A stretch of DNA of 64,000 bases, taken from contig NC_092122.1 in NCBI RefSeq assembly GCF_045679555.1, positions 15,338,565-15,402,564 on the forward strand, written 5' to 3'. The position numbers and the translations under genes were made by a program. The notes beneath the pieces were generated by a model. It ran no database searches, was not told the DNA's origin, and saw only the letters and a list, made by a program, of their open reading frames with translations. Positions 25,250 to 56,433 of this stretch are shown one piece after another. This stretch comes from Salvelinus alpinus (taxonomy: Eukaryota > Chordata > Actinopteri > Salmoniformes > Salmonidae). Every line of letters starts with the position of its first letter. Within the stretch, counting starts at the first letter, position 1.

Positions 25250-25560
25250 TGTAGATACCCTGAATAAAGAAACAGCGACCTGGGTGAGACCCCCGTCGCT
25301 AGAGCTTCGCTCTCTACACAACCAAAACAATAGCTACTTCACTCCACACTGCGGCTCCATAAGGTTTAAAAATATTTACACTGATAGCAGTCTTCTTGAG
25401 ACTCCCCCTGCTGTAAATAATTTTCGTTGGTAGTTATTGGAACCCAATAATGACAGTCAGTTCCTAACCGTTAAAATTGTGTCCTACCTACGCCGACTGT
25501 TAGAAATTAGATCCCCTCTATACCCTATCTCTTTTCCCTTTGCAAAAATGGCGGCCCTGG
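25227..25560 (-). promoter_or_regulatory. kmt2e: Probable kmt2e first exon and promoter
   Basis: Reading leftward on the minus strand, this stretch ends in two good splice donor candidates: GTGAGT at 25244-25249 and GTAAGT at 25227-25232. The upstream side is GC-rich, and AAAATGGCGGCC lies at 25545-25556 on the plus strand. AATGGCGGCC resembles the YY1 site often found at vertebrate promoters. No coding frame is expected in this exon, because the kmt2e start codon lies at 15657. The transcription start is not determined. Confidence 0.5.
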
Positions 25561-26233
25561 CAGGACTGCCGTGACTCCGCCTCCTCCAGCCCCATCAACC
25601 CCTAACCCGAGCCCCGCCCCTACACTCTCCGGGGTCCACAGCCCAAGATTACAGGGGCGCGGTGAAAGGAGATGGCTACATGCGCGTTCACGCGACCCTG
25701 CCCTGCCTGTTCTGTAGTTTTGTGTCTGTAGTCCAAATCGTGCCACTATGATGCCACCATGCAGGATTTATGTGAGTTCAGTTGCAACGAGTTGGTTCTA
25801 GAAAATGACATATATAAAATATTTCTTACAATCCTAATTTATACAATATTATCCCCAAACTTCATTTATAACAAATGTAAACATTCATAGGATTGGTAAA
25901 GAAAGAACATCTCAGATAGTGTGAGCACAGCATCTCATGCGTTCAACAACTCATTAAAAATGAATCCATTTCCACGAATAGAATAATATCTCTTTGTCAA
26001 TTAAAACATTAAATAAAAATGTACAATTTCCTTCAACTGCAAGAAAGATCAAGCAACATGGTGCAACACAAAATTACAATACATGACAGACACCACAATA
26101 CAAGGCATAGACTAAACTCATATACAACTCCTGTATGTTGTGTTTATTTTCAGATCACGTGTGTTTTCTTTTCAACATGTACCTGAGAACAATTTGTACA
26201 CTTTGATGTGTGACGGGGTAAAATTAGGGTAGT

Positions 26234-26420
26234 CAGTGCTTGACTTGGGCAGAAGTTTACTGGAGCTGAGTACCGGCACTTCAGATTATCTACTGCTTGA
26301 GCTCCTGCACCTCCTATAGAATATTATCTCAAAAGTATTGTGGAGCTCCTGCACCTAAATATAAACAGTACCCAAAATGAGTACTGGCACCTACAGTATT
26401 TCAGTCCAAGTCAAGCACTG
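26234..26420. mobile_element. MITE with terminal inverted repeats
   Basis: A 187-base non-coding element whose ends are inverted copies of CAGTGCTTGACTTGG. The interior repeats GAGCTCCTGCACCT twice. No transposase is present. It looks like a non-autonomous DNA transposon and sits in the spacer between kmt2e and ndufb2. Confidence 0.78.
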
Positions 26421-27699
26421 TGTGTGTGTGTAGTCAATGCCGTTTCTTAGCAGCCAAGGACAAAGTACTGTTGCTTTTATTACTTCCTCTGGAGGAACTT
26501 GTTGAATTCTCAGCCCTTTCCCTCCTGTTTCCCACTTCTCTTAACTGCAAAGCAATCTGATGTGCTTTTGTCAACCATATGACCATGATGTCTGGCACAG
26601 AGACATACCATGTTCTACATCTATGGTCTGCCATCTCACCACCGTTCATGTCTCAAAGATTCATTCATTCAAGTGCTCTTTTCACTTTTATCCTACCGCA
26701 AAATGTGAAACTTTATTAAAATAGTAAAACAAACAGAAATATATTGTATTGTCACTGAGGTCCATGACACGCCTTCTCTTCTGTATCTGCTACAGATAAA
26801 ACAAACTCATGAATGGCAATTATTAGGCCCTACTTACCAGAGTTTGAAATTAGCATCTAAATCTGGTGCCCAAGGCAGTAGGAGAAAACAAATATCTTAT
26901 GTAACCCACTTACACTCGAGCCCATTCTTTCTTTGATTTAACTGAATGCAAGGTGGGTGGTAGGCAATACTGACCAACTAATATCAACACAATCTACAAA
27001 TGTAAGCATCATGTGCTATTGTACAAGTACATTTTACTCATAATTGCTGTTACAGTATTCCAGTCTTTCAATAAAAACGGCACTATTATGAATACATGTT
27101 ATATGTAGGCCTAGTTCAATATTACTGACAACAATGCGTATAGGCTACAATGAAGAGGTCAAGGCAAACGGATCGTTGCATGTGTAAAGTAAACCGTCTC
27201 CATGTCCAAAAGAGGTGCGTCCAACTGTGCAACAATGTATCTAAAAATCCGTTGGACATCAGGGTACGTTACGTGTCGTTCGAATTAAGGCGAAGATACA
27301 GTGGCTCCTGCGAATCTTCCAATCCTGTTCACATATACAGTCATTGCCTGTTCACATGACATTACAGTTCGACCTCCCCTCCCCCACTGATATCTAGCCA
27401 AACCGCATCCCCGCGCGCACGCGTATTACTGAAATTGTACTGGCAGTTTGCTGGGCTTTCTCGTCTGTTGGTTGTATCAGATCGTCTTGACAGAGTAGAT
27501 GAGCCTTCATAACTGCTACAACTACAATCATTTTCGGAAATCTTATAGCGAACGTAGATGATATTGTACAGCAGTCGTTGGGCTATAATACGGTATATAT
27601 CCATTTTTTTTTTTATTCAGAGTGTAGTGTTTTTGTTATTACAATATTTGGAGACGTTATCAAGAAGTAGCCTAGTCGGTTTCCGGACAATTTGATTGG
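26421..27699. other. Intergenic, no gene seen
   Basis: Spacer sequence. Short open frames here have no features that I recognise. ACGCGCGCG-type sequence near 27410-27422 is CpG-rich. Confidence 0.5.
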
Positions 27700-28620
27700 G
27701 ATGAGATTCGGTGGTTAAAATCTAGGGTTCTCTCGTTTTCGCAAAATGGCGTTCTTGTTTTGATAGATTGACATTGCTCTCAGCCAATGATGCATGAATT
27801 GGCCTGTTTTTGCAGAAATGGTTGGCTTCTGATGACATCATTCGGACATCGGTTGTAGGCGGGTTCTGAGCTGTGAGGGGAGAGTGGCGCAACCGGAGAA
27901 TTTGCAGAGCCAGGCGCCATTAGGGATGAGTCAAGAAAAACTATGTATTGAAATGAAAGATAAATATGGGATGAGCAATTTATTGCTGTTCGACCATAGG
28001 AATTACTCAGGGTATCAACGTATTGTATACAGAAAGCTATAGATCACTTTCCGTATTTTTGTGAAATTGCAACAACGTAGCTGGTGGCAAATAAGATGGC
28101 GCCTGCTGTTAGCGATCATGCACGTGCATAAAGCGCACTGACTAGGCGGCGGCACCGTGCGCACTCCCGAGAGGAGCGCGGAAAGCATAGTTTCTAAACC
28201 ATACTGTACTGTCTTCGTATAAAGTCTTGTTATAGTTTATACTCTATTTATGTATTTCCTATTTTGGTATTTAAACCGAGATGCAAACTGATGAGCCAAC
28301 TTATCTTTAACTACATAAGTCGAAACATGGATGGATGGAATTACGGTCATTGTCTATGAAAATGTAAAAGTGTCCAACAAAAGCTGAACTGAACACTGGC
28401 ATGAAAGGGAAGAAACTTCACATTTTTGCAGGACTTTAAAGTAACAATTCGATTACAGTTGGATACATTACACCTGATGGAACGCGAAGTTAATTGCAAA
28501 TTTGATATTTTAGTAAGATTTTCCCCAAGGACAAAAGCAACTGTCGAACCGTTTAGCTGTTGATAGGGGGCTTGGAGCTTTCCGCCATGTTGTCCCACTC
28601 GGTTCTCAGATTCATTAATC
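27700..28620. promoter_or_regulatory. Promoter-like zone without assigned gene
   Basis: A locally CpG-rich stretch (for example around 28130-28185, GGCGGCGGCACCGTGCGC) with several ATGGCG motifs: AAAATGGCG at 27743-27751, AAGATGGCGCC at 28093-28103, and on the minus strand ACATGGCGGA at 28581-28590. These resemble YY1 or initiator-type promoter sites. It lies between the divergent genes kmt2e and ndufb2 but more than 1 kb from the first coding exon of ndufb2. No conserved protein can be read from it. It may drive an alternative first exon or a non-coding transcript. Confidence 0.4.
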
Positions 28621-29302
28621 AGTAAATGGCGAATAGACTCTTCACAATTATCCCAGAGAAGAATTGCTCTCGTAATTTAAATGCTCATTAACCATTTGTA
28701 CCTGTTATGCCTGTCTTTTGTCACTTGATTATTCATTAAACCTGACTGCCGTCCTATAATTTCCCTCCACCTGAATTTACTATACTGGATGCAAAACAAA
28801 TGCACTGCGCACCCATGTCATGTAAGACATGTAAACAAAGGAAGGAGGTGCATGACGTTCCAACATAAAACCTGTAATGAAGAGGAAGGGAATTGGAGGG
28901 ACTGCCATGACCACCAACCGTCCTTGCTCAGTTGTCAGTTTCTGAAAGTTTGCACAGAAGCACGCATGCATTCATTCACCATATCACAACACAAACTTCC
29001 AGCATTACATGTTCATATGAACAATGAAATAGATTCCCCCCCCCCCAATATTTCCTATACGATTCCCTTTTAAGAGTTTCATACATGCATAAAAAAATCA
29101 TCTTCTGTAACTACCTAATATACATATAAAGGGCTTTGTCTCCATCTAGTGTGCAAAAGTGAAAACGACACGAGTCGATCCATTTTCTTAACAGCCCTCC
29201 ATCTCGACCAATCATAGCGCTCGTTGTTGGTTGGTTGGACCTCTGTGTCAAGGTGGAACGACATTTATGAGAAAACAACACTGGGGGAACAGAGAAAAAA
29301 CG
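28621..29302. other. ndufb2 upstream region
   Basis: AT-rich spacer with a short C-run at 29036-29046. Near 29195-29260 it contains CCAATCATAGCG and a GGTTGGTTGGACC stretch, which could belong to the ndufb2 promoter. No gene is seen. Confidence 0.45.
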
Positions 29303-30126
29303 ATGTCTTCTTTAGGAAGGGCCATGGGTGTCCTTAGGGCCGGGACGCAGATTCTTACACGTGGACCTCAGAAAATAGTAACCCGAAAGTAAGTAGCTTA
29401 ATTAACTGGTGTTATAATGTAAACGTTAGATAACAGCTAGCGACGAAAGGTTGACTTCAATATCGTCCTTCATAATTAAAGAAACATTATCAATCACACG
29501 TCAGCTGTACACATATTCATCACTGTCTTCTTAGCTTTAAACAGTAACGTTAGGCTATAGCTTATAACTAGCTAGCAGTCTGACAGTAGGCATACCAAAC
29601 AAGTGTCCAGAGGTAGGCGCCTCTGATAGGCAGGCGCCATGATCAGATGTTAACCCATTGGGTTGTTGGGTTTCATCAAATGTGTAGAGCGTAGCTACAT
29701 ACTGGTATACAGTGATGGGGTGAAAACAGTGATACCCTCAGTGCTCTGGTTTTCTGTTTCCTTTCAGAGCTGGTGGTGGACCACACATTGAGGCCCAGTA
29801 CAGGCAATTCCCACAGCTCACCAAGAGCCAGACGTTCCAAGCAGAGCTCCTCAGCAGTGCCATGTGGTTCTGGATCCTGTGGCACTGCTGGCATGACCCA
29901 GATGCAGTGATGGTGAATTAAAATGTAGATTAGGCTCCAATTATAGTTATGCCCTGTCAAATCTAGTTTTGCCAGTTCATAGAGGAAAGGATGGAGAGAA
30001 AGCTGGTGTCCATCAAGCAGACTTAAACCCCCATGATGCCTCTTCTCTCAGGGTCACTTCCCATGGCCTGATGCATCTGCATGGACAGACCAGGAACTGG
30101 GGATCCCAGCTGACGATGAGGAATGA
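29303..30126 (+). CDS. ndufb2: NADH:ubiquinone oxidoreductase subunit B2
   Basis: An accessory subunit of mitochondrial respiratory complex I, located in the inner-membrane arm. Three exons: 29303-29388, 29768-29912 and 30052-30126, all with GT-AG borders and matching phases, giving 101 residues (the human protein has 105). Residues 1 to about 30 ([16 protein letters not shown]...) form a basic mitochondrial targeting leader. The mature part has [16 protein letters not shown], then a single membrane segment around [14 protein letters not shown], and the acidic tail ends [10 protein letters not shown]. These motifs are diagnostic for NDUFB2. The frame is intact. It is transcribed away from kmt2e and toward kdm7a. 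Confidence 0.96.
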
Positions 30127-30558
30127 GGTGCCCTCTACCCCCAGGTGTGCCTTTTGTCCTGACCAGTACTGTACTGCTGCATCAGTCTTCACCACAGGAT
30201 CTGTGACACATCCTCAAGGGATGTTTGTCAATGAGAACGTCTTGTCCTCTGATGAAAGATTGTGTCCATCACAACGGATAGTCATAAATTGTTGGTTTTA
30301 TACATATTTGCATTAGGATGGTTAATGGAATGCCTATTCTGTAAGTACAGTAATGATTGTTCATGCACTATATCCCTTCTGTGTTAATATGCCCATTTCA
30401 ATTAGGTTCTTTACTGTAGCGGTGGCATTGTTTGAAATCATAGGTGTATGTATATTCTAATAGTACTTTTCTATTTCTAGACCTTGTGTGTGTGCCCGGT
30501 CGTTACGAGTCTACCTGGTGGTCACAACGGTGTCCCGAGAGGCTTCGTTGTACAGACA

Positions 30559-30580
30559 AATAAATAAAAAACAATTTATT
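30559..30580. promoter_or_regulatory. Opposed poly(A) signals
   Basis: On the plus strand AATAAA occurs at 30559-30564 and 30563-30568, about 430 bases after the ndufb2 stop, and is the likely ndufb2 poly(A) signal. A few bases later TTTATT at 30575-30580 gives AATAAA on the minus strand, which could serve kdm7a if its 3' UTR is about 2.6 kb long. Confidence 0.5.
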
Positions 30581-33174
30581 CTTAAACATCTTTGGGGTGT
30601 GTACATATGGAACTCAATGACTGTTTTTGAATGTGTATAATAACTCCTAGTTCTAGTTGTTTCCTGTATAAAAAAAAAGTTTTTTAAACAATTTAACAAA
30701 ATCATTTTTATATTTACAGGCCATTTTTGAAATGCATCAAGTAACTGTCACAGTTAGCCAGTGTTTGTATGGTTCAAATCAAACCATCTGAAGGACTAAT
30801 GCACAGAGAAGAAACACAGATTTGCACGTAAGAGTTTACGGTAAATACTGTACAATGAATGAGAGAACTGCTGCCAATAACAAACCCTGCCTGCAGGCTA
30901 GCTCTTGTGCTTATTATTACACAGACGAGTGGAGAGGACATCAACATGCAATAAAAGTTAATGGAAATGTCTGGCAATAGGATTAAACACTATTCCATGG
31001 AGGGGAAGACATACACGTGTGATATTTGTGTCATTAGGTAAAATCTCATTAAGGGCTGAGCGATAGACCACAATTATGCCAAGGTCAGGTGCACTGCAAG
31101 TTGAACTCATAGCACAGCTTTCAAGTTAGATACTGTTCAAAGGGTGCTATTAAAGTTACTTGGTGACTGAGTAAGTTTGGATGTGATTTAGTGAAATACT
31201 CTGTAGTCTAGAGCGAGGGTGTTTAAGGATATTGGGACAAGTAGTGTTTGGGGGGGGGGAGGGGGAGTCTGCTCTGTCAGATATTGAAATTGATACAGTG
31301 GAGTTAAACTTGTTTACTAGCTAGGCAGAGCTTGAGCATAGATGGTATCATCTCCAAATAGAGATGATCATGTTGATTTGGTCAATTCCAATGCACAACT
31401 GCTTAGTTAGAGAAAGAAGTGGAACAAGAGTCTGGTTGGAAGAACTTGCCTTTGTAGTGTACATAATGTAGCTGGTGATTAAATCAGAGGTCATATCTGT
31501 GGCATCATTCCCTGAGAGTGAAGAGCTACAAATCACATCACACACCTCACTTCAGCACCATATCATAGGATCACACCCCCCCCCCCCAAAATCTCACCCT
31601 GTTCAAAATGTTTTTTTTTTTGTTAAACAACGTCAAGTAGGCTATAGGTGTAGCAGGGCAGGGGTGGTAAACGTTTGGAGTCACAATATTACCCATTCTC
31701 TTAACACACAACCCCACTAACCCCTGGAAACTATGAGAGGAAACCAGAAGAGACATAGGTTCAAATCAAGTTAAGGAAGTCTACTTGGACAGAAGTGGAG
31801 GGAAAAAAAGATTGAGTTAGAAATTCTTACTGACCTACACAATATATCATGACCACATGAAGTCTAAAATGTCCACATATACAATAAGCATAAGCGAGGA
31901 AGAAAAAAATAAACCTCTTGAGAAGAAAATTCCCAGAATAGCTGAGGTTTAGGGCCAAAATATAATAAAATCAATATTCACCTCTTTCAATTAATAAATA
32001 CATAACTCAGAATCCATAAAAAAATAACATTAAAATCACGTAACAAAACTTGAATAAATTAAGCAGGATATTATACAAGTTGTTTTTCAACCAAGTAAAC
32101 AACTTACACTATAAAACATTCCTTATTGAGGCAGCACTCTGTTAGTCTCCCTTTGACCATCAGAGGGCAGCAAAATCATATCGATTCAATATAGAGGACT
32201 ATGGCTTTCGTATGATCCATCAAAGCATTAAAATGTGAAATTCAAAGAGAGACTTATGATGAACTAATGCAGACAGGTTGAAATTTAATTGTTTTAGACC
32301 TGATGGGTTTTTACCTTCCCAAAAAACAGTGCAATGATAAATTAGGCAATCGTCTTTAAATAGATGAATGACACAATGTGGCAGGGAAGACTAACCAAGA
32401 GTGCTGCCTCTCAAAACGTCTCTCTCATCTACTCAACGTCATTATTGCTGGTGTGATTGAGATAAGGGGAGTTGGGAGCATGGAGGACGTACAAACATTA
32501 AGCACCATTTCGAAAAATTAGCTTAGCACTTCTTTTTTCTCAGGGACAAAAAGGACCCTGCTAGAGAGAGCCCAGACACGGAGCCAGGTGGGTCAATGCC
32601 AGTCTGTGGAAAGCCAGCCTGTCTATCCCAACTTCCATCTTGTCCTGGGTCTCATCCAGTTCATAGTGCTGCAGATATTCAAGGAAGGCAGCGCTGGGAG
32701 ATGCAGATGGTGGGACATCAAGCAGCCTGCATTGGCTTATGCGTGTCATTAACATTGGCTGAAGAATTGTCTTCAATGTTGCGATGTACTGTAGACCTCA
32801 TTCCTACCTCATCCGGACATCTAACATTTCCCCATGGCACGTTAATGCCCACTGGAACTCTCTCTAAGTTTCCCTGAAGTTGAGTAATCAACATGCTTTT
32901 TCCCCCTTCTTCTCCATTACGTTTTAGCGTGCTTGCAGTGAAGCTGTGCGCTTGATTGGTAGCTTGCGCATGTGAATCCAATACCCTGTGGTCCTAAGCA
33001 TGCACAGTAAGCCTGTTCGTTTGTGTGTCTGACCACAAGTCTCTCAGATGGGCCCTTTCCCCAGGCAGTGATTTCTCCAGGACAAAAAGGTGTCGACTAA
33101 ATGTACAGAATAATCTGGATGTGAGGACAGGTGACTGTTACCCTCCTTTAGCTTTGCCTGTGGCCCTCAGAGCT
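30581..33174 (-). other. Probable kdm7a 3' UTR and spacer
   Basis: No coding exon is visible. The region directly follows the kdm7a stop codon on the minus strand. KDM7A transcripts in other vertebrates have long 3' UTRs, so much of this may be untranslated exon. A minus-strand ATTAAA at 32284-32289 and the AATAAA at 30575-30580 are candidate ends. Poly-G or poly-C runs occur near 31250 and 31577. Confidence 0.45.
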
Positions 33175-51524
<18,350 letters not shown>

Positions 51525-51532
<8 letters not shown>

Positions 51533-51700
51533 CTTCCTATCCTACTGTCCCCAAACAACGCAGGAATAAAGTGGGGCGGAGATTTGGTTGGGTACGCGGA
51601 AAGAGTCGAGGGGAAACCCGATCATATGCGAAAGAAAGCATGGCAAAGCCATTGGGGCAAGCCTATCTCTGACGTCAATTTCCAAATAATTTATTTCCAT
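51525..51700 (-). promoter_or_regulatory. kdm7a: kdm7a promoter and start region
   Basis: AAGATGGCGGC on the minus strand at 51535-51525 overlaps the kdm7a start codon. This is a consensus YY1 site that in many genes sits just after the transcription start and supplies the initiator ATG. The upstream side is GC-rich relative to its surroundings. The transcription start itself is not visible. Confidence 0.55.
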
Positions 51701-53100
51701 CTGGTTACTCAGTGTAATAGCAAATACCTATACTTATAACATTGTGAATGATGTAAATAGTTGTTTTTTGTTTAACTCGACAGTGATCGTTGACCTATAA
51801 ACAACACTGATATGATGCAAACTGACACAACTTGGTCAAAGTGCCCAAGGCTGCACTCAGCAGGAAAAGCACTGCCATTGGTTTGGACTCATATGGCCTG
51901 GTTCAGAATACAGGAAGCGTGAGGAACACAACAAAATGCTCTCCCTGCCTGGTATTTCTCACTGAGCGTGTGTGACGTGCTCTACGTGCTTTGTGGGTAG
52001 GGAATAGCAATAGGACTGCCGACCCGTTTGATCTGTGTGAGCTGACAGTGCCCATCCCCCCATAAACCCATCTGTGCAGCTCTGCATAATCAAGTAGGCT
52101 TAATGCATGCAAGGCATGCGGCACTGTGACTGCACCTATGGAAACATGCAGTTATTTGCTGACTTTGGCATGTGCCTGATACTGTATTTATACTAGAGAA
52201 CCATTTATGAAGCCCTCCTAAGGAGAGACAATGATGCTATTTAGCAGTTGATATTTCATAAACATGCCAATAATTGTTGGATTTTAACATGTGTAAGTGT
52301 AACTGAGGTTGAATGTTTAAATAGCCTCAACTTGATTTGAGGGTGTTGCAGGGTGTTAAGGTCAAAGCCCATCAGTCATGATGGTGTGTATATGGCCTCT
52401 GGCATTCCCTGAGGTTTCATGACAGCTCCCTGTGGGGAGCCACTCTGCTTTAATGAGCTGTTGTTACCATAGTCGGCGTGTCTGAATAAGCATCAGCCAG
52501 GCAGGATACTTCGCCTGCATTGGTCTGTTTGAGCAGATATTTTCTACTTGCGCCAATTTGAGCTAACCCTAGCCCTAATTCTCATATCCTACTGATGTGA
52601 GCTGTGCACGAGCCCAACAATGCCTCTTAATTAATTATAAAGTCTAAACAGCTGGGGTTACTTCAGTTAAAGAAGCAGTGTGTGTGCCAACATGCAGTCA
52701 GAGCAGGCCAATTATAAGGGATGAAAATATGTTCAAATAGAAAACGGAATTGCAATGTATACTTAATGTGTATGTTTAAAGTAAAAGGTATGTTGTAAAA
52801 ACATTATCACACTAATTTATTGTGCAACAGCAAAATACTAGGCATGATATAGCTAGGTCTAAAATAGTGAAGCTAATACAAATAGTTATCATCCTGTAAA
52901 CATAAAATAGTTTTGAACTTGATAAACTGATGCAAAATTTGGACTAATGTCCTACATTTTAGGGAACAAGCTTTGAAAGAAGACAAAGAATGCGGCGTGA
53001 GAATATTCTCACGGCCTTGAGCGCCATCTGGTGTACAATGCGTAAAATGACAACACATTTAGAGCCATTCGCGAGCTCGTCGACAGGTGGCGGTATTGGA
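51701..53100. other. Spacer between kdm7a and ergic2
   Basis: About 1.4 kb between two divergent genes. No coding exon or known repeat was recognised. Confidence 0.5.
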
Positions 53101-53273
53101 AAAAGACCATTGACAGTTCATATCGGCTAGTGGGTGGTCGTGTTGCTAAGACAAGACAGGACCCCGTAAAGAACGCTAGCAGCTAACAAACGTATTTTTT
53201 CATTAGTTATAATGTTATGAATTGATATCTACTTTACAATCAATTTACTGGAGTATAGACGCATGAAACCGAG
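53101..53273 (+). other. ergic2: Probable ergic2 5' UTR exon and promoter
   Basis: The sequence AACCGAG followed by GTAAGA at 53274 is a good splice donor, upstream of the first coding exon of the ergic2 copy. GAACGCTAGCAGCTAACAAACG lies just before (about 53172-53193). The 5' limit of this exon is unknown, and it is inferred only from the donor and its position. Confidence 0.4.
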
Positions 53274-53464
53274 GTAAGAAGAGACAATGATGAATGAATG
53301 GTTCTCACACAGCCATGAGCATCTTTGCTAACTTGTTGTTGGTGATGCTGGTGTTGTTATGTAGCTCTATGATATTTACTATCACTAGCCATTGAAGGAA
53401 ACACTATATAGGCTATTGACGTTGGTGGGCTATTTCAGTTGTTTTGCATAGATAACGTTATTGG

Positions 53465-53860
53465 CGGTAGTGCTGAGCGATTAATGTTTTTTGAGGTCGG
53501 TTCGATTTCGGTTCATTATAAAAAAATAATCACGGTTTTCGATTTCGACTTTGGGTTAAATGCAGTAATAACACAGAATAAAATAATTAATACATGTACT
53601 ATGATGGTGGTAGACTGCCCATTACTGCTATCACTTATTAACCATCATATTCACATTCATTTATTTCCGTTGTTTATATTAGTTTTTTTAATTTGATGAC
53701 TTTATTATTTCATTCCAAGTCATCATCTCATCTCTATAGAGCTGCTGCCTATGCTGTCTGACAAAATCACTATTTTAGTAGTTCTTCAAAGTAAATAAGG
53801 CATACTTTTATGACTACTGAATACCAACTATCAATCACTTTGATCATGTATTTTCAGCTA
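53465..53860. repeat. Probable dispersed repeat in ergic2 intron
   Basis: The stretch starts GTAGTGCTGAGCGATTAATG and contains AATAATCACGGTTTTCGAT and CATACTTTTATGACTACTGA. The 'gcgatta ... cacggttttcgat' pattern is one that I recall from dispersed repeats in salmonid introns. Boundaries and family are uncertain. Confidence 0.4.
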
Positions 53861-55921
53861 GAGATACCTGGCCAAGCAACAGCTGCTCTCAATAGAGGTG
53901 TCATAATACCCATAAAACCTAGCCATCAAAAGTCACCTTGTCCTAGAGAGATTTACACGGTTAACAAAACGTCCTGCCAGGGTAAGCCTACAGGAAACAC
54001 AGACCTTATTTTAAGTGTTTCTTAAGTCCCCTATGGGGAAAATGAATGCTGGAAAAATGATTGGAACCATTTCCTTGTTTGACCACTAGGTTTTATGACT
54101 CACACTGTGGTACTCTATACCCATCCCCTCATGGTCATGCATTCTTGTATCTTCCTTAGCAGGTGTAAAAAAAATAAACTGACCTGACAGGTAGATGCGA
54201 AATGGATTATGGTCATTGTAGTTAATTACCATGTTTTATGCGCTAAACAATGTAGAATATTGGCCTGTTGGAAACTACAACACCCTATTACATTGCACAG
54301 TTCAGGCTGGATCTCATTTCTCTTTAGAGAAACTGTGCAATGTGCACATTGAACTCACAGAAAAACATTTATAATTAGTTGTTTAAAAACTGAAAAAGCC
54401 TACCCAGGTATGACCGATGTGTGCAGCGATGATGGTGGTAACCTGCATATTGTTTTATTCCTGTATTACACAGATTAGAAAAAAAAACATAATGGACTAT
54501 TTTGTATGATTTCTCTTTCCCAGGTTAGGTGTATGAAGGGAGGACGTGGAGAGTGGTCCTGAAGATGAGGCGTCTGTACAGGAAGAAAGCCCTGCGTCTG
54601 GTTAGGAGCTGGATGCCTTCCCCAAGGTCCCAGAGAGCTATGTCGAGACCACAGCCACAGGGGGGACAGGTGAGATTTCACTCTCAATACTGCTGACATA
54701 TGTCTGAATGCTGATTCAATCGCCCCAACTTTGAATGACGTCGCTAATGTTCTTCTCTCGCCCATCCATAGTGTCCTTGATAGCTTTACTGCCATGGCAC
54801 TGCTGGCCTTTGAGTTCTTTGTGTACCGGGACACCTGGATGAAGTATGAATACGAAGTGGATAAAGATTTCTCAAGGTACATAGAACTGTTGATTTTGTT
54901 TCATCATGATAAGCTCTTATTTAAGACTGAACTGTGTTTTACTGCCAGTACATTATCTTGGAATCTGACAATAATTTTTATTAATTTACAGTAAATTGAG
55001 AATAAAAATAGATATTACAGTTGCCATGAAATGCCAACGTAAGTATTCAACCTTATCACACATTATTTATTGGAATCATTCATGACATCTAGGCCTTCAT
55101 ATTTTGGGCATAATTAATGTGTTATGATGTACTGTATAATTTTGCCCTCAACCCCCTGGAGCTAAAGATTGAGTTGGTGCTGTTCCAGATGTGGGTGCAG
55201 ACATTCTGGACCTGGCAGAGACTATGATAACATCAAATGGCATTCAGTATGAGCCTGTGAGTAGATCACTGAGCTTTCTATTACATACAAATAGACTTTG
55301 GTGATCCCAAACCCTGGGAGTTTTTCTTCCCTGTGTATTTTCTTCCCTGTGTATAAATGTTCAGGTGATTTTTGAGCTGACCCCGCAGCAAAGACTGTGG
55401 CACAGGTAAGCAGTTTAGAATGTAACCACTCTCACATTCATAGACAGAGATATGGATCCAAGGACTGACCATCCATGATATCAAAATGATAATTGTTATT
55501 TTTTGTTGTTGAGCCTATACAGTGTTTGTTTACAAGTAAATTGTTTATAAACAAAAGAGTAAAACAAGCTTCTATTTTGGGTTCTGATTGGGTTAGACAG
55601 TTAAACTAAGCTCATGAGACATTTATGTTTTATTCTTAAATAATCAATGGCTATATATCATGAATTTAAAAGTAAAACAATTTAGGTAGTAATGGTAGAT
55701 TGGCCCTTTAAGCACTTTGTTAATAGTCAGAAAATCTCACTCAACCACATTCCAAAAGAAAAAAACTTTTTTGTCGTCCTTCCTGTATGAAATGAGTAGT
55801 TAACCTGTTTCTCCCTCTCCCAACTCTCCTTAGGACCCTGTTGCTGATACAGAACAGGTTGAAGGAGGAGCATTCTCTACAGGAGGTCTTGTACAAGAGT
55901 GTTCTAAAGGGAGCCCCTACT

Positions 55922-56433
55922 GCCTTGCCCACTAGGTTAGTAGGCCTGCCTTGCCCCCTAGGTTAGTAGGCGTGCCTTGCCCCCTAGGTTAGTAGGCGTG
56001 CCTTGCCCCCTAGGTTAGTAGGCGTGCCTTGCCCCCTAGGTTAGTAGGCCTGCCTTGCCCCCTAGGTTAGTAGGCCTGCCTTGCCCCCTAGGTTAGTAGG
56101 CCTGCCTTGCCCCCTAGGTTAGTAGGCGTGCCTTGCCCCCTAGGTTAGTAGGCGTGCCTTGCCCCCTAGGTTAGTAGGCGTGCCTTGCCCCCTAGGTTAG
56201 TAGGCCTGCCTTGCCCCCTAGGTTAGTAGGCCTGCCTTGCCCCCTAGGTTAGTAGGCCTGCCTTGCCCCCTAGGTTAGTAGGCCTGCCTTGCCCCCTAGG
56301 TTAGTAGGACCTGCCTTGCTCCCTAGGTTAGTAGGCCTGCCTTGCCCCCTAGGTTAGTAGGCCTGCCTTGCTCCCTAGGTTAGTAGGCCTGCCTTGCCCC
56401 CTAGGTTAGTAGGCCTGCCTTGCCCCCAAGGTT
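55922..56433. repeat. 26-bp minisatellite containing a splice donor
   Basis: About 19 head-to-tail copies of a 26-base unit, TGCCTTGCCCCCTAG followed by GTTAGTAGGCC (with C/G variants at the tenth base). The first unit is the end of ergic2 exon 6 of the coding set (GCCTTGCCCACTAG at 55922-55935) plus its 5' splice site GTTAGT, so the array is a tandem amplification of an exon end and donor. The real exon has ACTAG, while most copies have CCTAG. Confidence 0.95.
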
